From an uncultured Gemmiger sp. (GTDB taxonomy: Bacteria > Bacillota > Clostridia > Oscillospirales > Ruminococcaceae), in assembly GCA_944382805.1 (NCBI GenBank), contig CALWNS010000107.1:1-5733 (forward strand): DNA of 5,733 nt, written 5' to 3'. Within the stretch, counting starts at the first letter, position 1. Each line of letters begins with the position of its first letter. Position numbers and translations under genes: made by a program. The notes under the pieces were generated by a model. That model had not been told where the DNA came from. It was given only the letters and a program-made list of their open reading frames with translations, and did not search any database. Of this stretch, positions 5,500 through 5,733 are shown piece after piece.

Positions 5500-5520
5500 A
5501 AAAGAGGGGGCAGCGCCCCC
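5498..5520 (-). terminator. Intrinsic terminator, minus orientation
   Basis: A perfect 6-base-pair GC hairpin with a three-base loop (GGGGGC 5506-5511, GCCCCC 5515-5520) is followed on the minus strand by TCTTTTTT (5505-5498). That is the arrangement of a Rho-independent terminator for transcripts coming from the right. There is no T-run on the plus-strand side. Its T-tract overlaps the -35 box of the minus-strand promoter by two bases. No minus-strand gene is visible upstream within the window. Confidence 0.65.
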
Positions 5521-5660
5521 ACACAAAAACGCTACTTTTGGGCGGTTTGTACAAGGTTAGAGAGCAAAATTGTCCATATTAACCAAACAGATTGTCTATT
5601 TTTTGTCATTTTCCCTTGGATTTTGCCGCCAAAAAGCAAAAAGCACCCCTTTCAAAAAAG
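5521..5660. other. AT-rich intergenic stretch, no gene seen
   Basis: This 140-base stretch is clearly richer in A and T than the genes around it. I see no coding sequence with a ribosome binding site on either strand. It contains an 8-base palindrome TTGTACAA (5547-5554), two ATTGTC repeats 22 bases apart (5569-5574 and 5591-5596), and two members of a TTTTGGCGG-like motif. It probably forms the upstream part of the promoter at the right edge. Confidence 0.5.
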
Positions 5661-5662
5661 CT

Positions 5663-5695
5663 GAAAATGCACAGCCCGGAACTCTTTTTGCGTAG
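5663..5695 (+). promoter_or_regulatory. AraC-type operator at the right edge, second copy of the GH112 operator
   Basis: GAAAATGCACAG at 5663-5674 is identical to the half-site at 409-420. Twenty-one bases later, CTTTTTGCGTAG (5684-5695) carries the same TGC core and final AG, and resembles the half-site at 236-225. The first half-site begins exactly 54 bases before a TACAAT, as in the GH112 promoter. The site therefore probably binds the same regulator and controls a gene to the right of the window. Confidence 0.6.
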
Positions 5696-5722
5696 ATGGG
5701 GCAAAGGAGCGGGTGCTACAAT
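5694..5722 (+). promoter_or_regulatory. Predicted promoter for a gene beyond the right edge
   Basis: TACAAT at 5717-5722 is the -10 box. The -35 position (5694-5699, AGATGG) has no consensus match, as in the GH112 promoter. TATAC occurs 11 bases downstream of the start of the -10 box in both promoters (474-478 and 5728-5732). The controlled gene is not visible; a transporter or another enzyme for rhamnogalacturonan fragments is a reasonable guess only. Confidence 0.58.
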
Positions 5723-5733
5723 ACACATATACG

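Noticed and set aside
5494..5503. TTGCAAAAAA as a further TGCAC-type half-site
   Set aside because: The TGC core is shared only by chance with the -35 box and the terminator T-tract; the CACAG end is absent and there is no partner at 21 bases.
4315..5664. Plus-strand frame of 449 codons crossing the convergent junction
   Set aside because: It runs out of frame through the membrane protein gene and antisense through the single-pass protein gene, then through non-coding DNA with promoters and a terminator. There is no start signal.
1..5733. CRISPR arrays, tRNA or rRNA genes, insertion sequences, phage or defence genes
   Set aside because: Nothing in the sequence resembles these: there are no regularly spaced repeats, no cloverleaf or rRNA-like segment, no transposase, and almost all the DNA is accounted for by metabolic and membrane protein genes.

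Overview
The window is a GC-rich segment whose genes have strong AGGAGG-type ribosome binding sites. Its proteins look most like those of gut Oscillospiraceae (Faecalibacterium, Gemmiger or Subdoligranulum-like Clostridia). That placement is inferred from protein style, codon use and gene content; there is no rRNA or other marker gene here.

Layout, left to right. (1) Positions 1-125, minus strand: the N-terminal 41 codons of a probable AraC-family regulator that runs off the left edge. (2) Positions 126-553: a 428-base divergent control region. It holds a minus-strand promoter for the regulator, a plus-strand promoter for the operon, and direct-repeat half-sites with a TGCAC core. (3) Positions 554-4137: three tightly spaced plus-strand genes, namely a GH112 beta-galactoside phosphorylase, an L-rhamnose mutarotase (rhaM) and a GH105 unsaturated rhamnogalacturonyl hydrolase. 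(4) Positions 4148-4693: a small multi-pass membrane protein of unknown function, 10 bases behind GH105 and probably co-transcribed. (5) Positions 4696-5430, minus strand: an unrelated single-pass membrane-anchored protein of unknown function. It converges on the operon with only 2 bases between stop codons. (6) Positions 5431-5733: an AT-rich control region. It has a good sigma-A promoter for the minus-strand gene, a minus-oriented intrinsic terminator, and at the right edge a plus-strand promoter that copies the layout of the GH112 promoter.

How the genes fit together (inference from known family chemistry). The three enzymes form a coherent cytoplasmic route for rhamnogalacturonan-I (RG-I) fragments. 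GH105 removes the unsaturated galacturonic acid left by a lyase from rhamnose. GH112 then splits the remaining D-galactosyl-beta-1,4-L-rhamnose with phosphate into galactose 1-phosphate and L-rhamnose. RhaM interconverts rhamnose anomers so the sugar can enter rhamnose catabolism. On this reading the GH112 enzyme is a galactosyl-rhamnose phosphorylase, not a lacto-N-biose/galacto-N-biose phosphorylase, which is the usual automatic label for the family.

The most distinctive non-coding signal is a shared promoter architecture. A GAAAATGCACAG element lies exactly 54 bases upstream of a TACAAT -10 box both in front of GH112 and at the right edge of the window. A second TGC-cored half-site follows 21 bases later. 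A degenerate version of the same arrangement faces the regulator gene. This suggests a small regulon controlled by the divergent AraC-type protein, including an unseen gene just beyond the right edge.
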